From: Patescibacteria group bacterium
GTDB lineage: Bacteria; Patescibacteriota; Gracilibacteria; JAHISY01
Length of the DNA: 6,722 bases
Direction of reading: 5' to 3'
Assembly (NCBI GenBank): GCA_018817365.1
Contig: JAHISY010000033.1
Coordinates: 1 to 6,722 of the forward strand
The notes beneath the pieces were generated by a model. The model did no database searches, was not told the origin of the DNA, and worked only from the letters and a program-made list of their open reading frames with translations. The position numbers and the translations under genes were made by a program. Positions 5,503-6,722 of the stretch are shown here, one piece after another. Positions within the stretch are counted from its first letter, which is position 1, and each line of letters opens with the position of its first letter.

Positions 5503-6722
5503 TCATTTAGTGATTTTTTTGACTCCAATTTTGATATTTTCGAGAGAATCTTCGGTATCAGGAGAATCGAGCTTCGAGGAAACTTTCTCTGCCAGTGTTT
5601 CGGTGGCAATATATTTCTCGTGGACTTTTAGAATTTCTTCCGCCCCTTCGAGTTGTAGTTCGATTCGGTCGGAGACGTCGTATTCCGCCTTCTTCCGTAA
5701 ATCCTGAATTATTCGGACGAGATCGCGCGCATGCCCTTCCAGTTTGAGTTCGGGGGTGATTTTCGTGTCGAGCGCGACGACGATGCCGCCGTCGGATTCG
5801 ACCGCCGTCCCCGATTTTCCGCGGAAGCCAAGCGTAATTTCCTCGCCACTCAAAATTTCGTTGAGAATTTTCACCCCGCTGTCCACGATTTCGAATTCTC
5901 CATTTTTCGCTGCCGCGATTATTTTTTGAATTTTCGCGCCGAATTTTTTACCAGCGACACACGCATTCACGACGACCGATTTTTCCGCAATTTTTTCTGC
6001 ATCTTCCCAAACGCGAATTTCTTTAGTGTTTAATTCTTCCTTTATTGTTTCTGAATAATTTTTTTTCAAATCCGCGATAATTTTTTTTGGGACGACGACA
6101 TCGACTTTTTGGAGCGGTTGGCGGACTTTCAGTTTTTTGTTTGCACGAATCTTCAAGCCAAGCGAAATAATTTTCCGTGTTGTCGCGACTTCCGCCGACA
6201 AATTTTCGTCGATTTTTTGCTCGTCGGTTTCCGGCCAATCCTCGAGATGAACAGATTCTCCGCCGGTCAAATCTTTCCAAATTTTTTCCGCTAAAAATGG
6301 TGTAACCGGCGCGAGGAGTTTCGCGACAGTTTTTAAAACTTCGAAAAGCGTGGCGTAAGCTTCGTTTTTATCTTCATCATTTTCACTTTTCCAGAATCTT
6401 CTGCGGCTACGGCGAATGTACCAATTTGTTAGCCCATCAAGGAACTTAGCGAGCGGAGCAACTGCTTTTTGAATTTCATATTTTTCAAGCGAATCGGTCA
6501 TTTCGCGAATCAAAATATTCAGTTCGCTCAAAATCCAACGGTCGAGCGGGTTCCCCCCAGATATCTGGGGGGTTAACTCTTTCGGCTGCCAGCCGTCGGC
6601 GTTCGCGTACGTCGTGAAAAAATAAAAAGTATTCCAAAGAGGAAGCAGTACGCTTCGAAGCGTTTCGTCCACGCCGCGCTCACTGAAGCGCAAATCTTCT
6701 GCGTGTGTTACCTGTGATTGCA
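5503..6722 (-). CDS. ileS: Isoleucyl-tRNA synthetase, C-terminal 405 residues (cut by right edge)
   Basis: The frame is open to the right edge and ends at TGA 5505-5503, with TAA directly after it in frame (5502-5500). Residues below count from the first whole codon (6720-6718). LRFSERGVDE (9-19) and LLPLWNTFYFFTTYANADGW (24-44) belong to the end of the catalytic core region after KMSKS. LDRWILSELN (59-68), then NWYIRRSRRRFW (99-110) and LLAPVTPFLAEKIWKDL (135-151), define the anticodon-binding helical domain. The tail contains KLKVRQPL (196-203), EELNTKEI (228-235) and LKLEGHARDLVRIIQDLRKK (325-344) followed by DVSDRIEL (348-355). This is the C-terminal module of type 2 (eukaryote-like) IleS; the Cys4 zinc-binding tail of E. 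coli-type IleS is absent. The enzyme charges tRNA-Ile in the cytosol. A 20-bp perfect palindrome lies in its coding sequence at 6553-6572. Confidence 0.96.
   Translation of the reverse strand, partial: QSQVTHAEDLRFSERGVDETLRSVLLPLWNTFYFFTTYANADGWQPKELTPQISGGNPLDRWILSELNILIREMTDSLEKYEIQKAVAPLAKFLDGLTNWYIRRSRRRFWKSENDEDKNEAYATLFEVLKTVAKLLAPVTPFLAEKIWKDLTGGESVHLEDWPETDEQKIDENLSAEVATTRKIISLGLKIRANKKLKVRQPLQKVDVVVPKKIIADLKKNYSETIKEELNTKEIRVWEDAEKIAEKSVVVNACVAGKKFGAKIQKIIAAAKNGEFEIVDSGVKILNEILSGEEITLGFRGKSGTAVESDGGIVVALDTKITPELKLEGHARDLVRIIQDLRKKAEYDVSDRIELQLEGAEEILKVHEKYIATETLAEKVSSKLDSPDTEDSLENIKIGVKKITK
6553..6572. repeat. 20-bp perfect palindrome inside ileS
   Basis: CCCCCCAGAT is followed immediately by its exact reverse complement ATCTGGGGGG. 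As RNA it can form an 8-bp, mostly G:C stem with an AUAU tetraloop (6561-6564), extendable on the - strand by a GTT/AAC pairing across an AA bulge. It is read as TPQISGG, in a loop between the YANADGWQ segment and the conserved LDRWIL helix, a part of IleS that varies in length. No T-run follows in the direction of ileS transcription, so it is not an intrinsic terminator. Confidence 0.9.

Noticed and set aside
548..6722. Alternative genetic code with UGA read as glycine (Gracilibacteria/Absconditabacteria)
   Set aside because: Long genes contain no in-frame UGA, and three genes end at UGA exactly where family homology ends. The UGA-UAA pair after ileS is compatible with a simple tandem stop.

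Overview
The window reads as a compact chromosomal segment of a small-genome bacterium, most likely a member of the Patescibacteria/CPR radiation (a Peregrinibacteria- or Parcubacteria-like lineage). This is inferred from four things: the CPR-style membrane-anchored family 5 substrate-binding protein, the eukaryote-like (type 2) C-terminus of IleS, the very compact same-strand gene order, and the intergenic palindrome that encodes the familiar spurious peptide 'VIPDLIGNP'. UGA is used as a stop by the flippase, the substrate-binding protein and ileS, and long frames contain no in-frame UGA. The standard code therefore applies, not the UGA-glycine code of Gracilibacteria. I could not compare the sequence with any database.

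Layout: the last 48 codons (47 residues plus stop) of an M23 peptidase lie on the + strand at the left edge (to 146). About 400 bases without a credible gene follow (147-547), holding degenerate 7-bp repeats and one REP-like palindrome. Everything to the right is on the - strand. In transcription order it is: ileS (partial, right edge to 5503), a four-helix PF04020 'phage holin 4_2' family membrane protein (5436-5023), secG (4934-4719), a 725-residue peptide-type substrate-binding protein (4705-2528), ruvX (2526-2125) and an oligosaccharide flippase (2047-548). Gaps are 66, 88, 13, 1 and 77 bp, so secG-SBP-ruvX almost certainly form one transcript and the whole run may be one operon. M23 and the flippase converge on the 147-547 spacer.

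Functionally the block is housekeeping with an envelope flavour: protein export (SecG), an envelope-anchored solute-binding protein, a lipid-linked sugar flippase, a peptidoglycan hydrolase end and a small membrane protein, beside tRNA charging (IleS) and 16S rRNA maturation/Holliday junction resolution (RuvX). No mobile element, CRISPR array, RNA gene or phage-defence system is visible.

The items most worth a second look are the Ig-like domain with acidic linkers inserted in the substrate-binding protein, the 20-bp perfect palindrome inside ileS, heptanucleotide-period tandem tracts at several gene borders (two with related consensus), the absence of Shine-Dalgarno motifs at all five visible starts, and strong over-representation of the palindrome TCGCGA.
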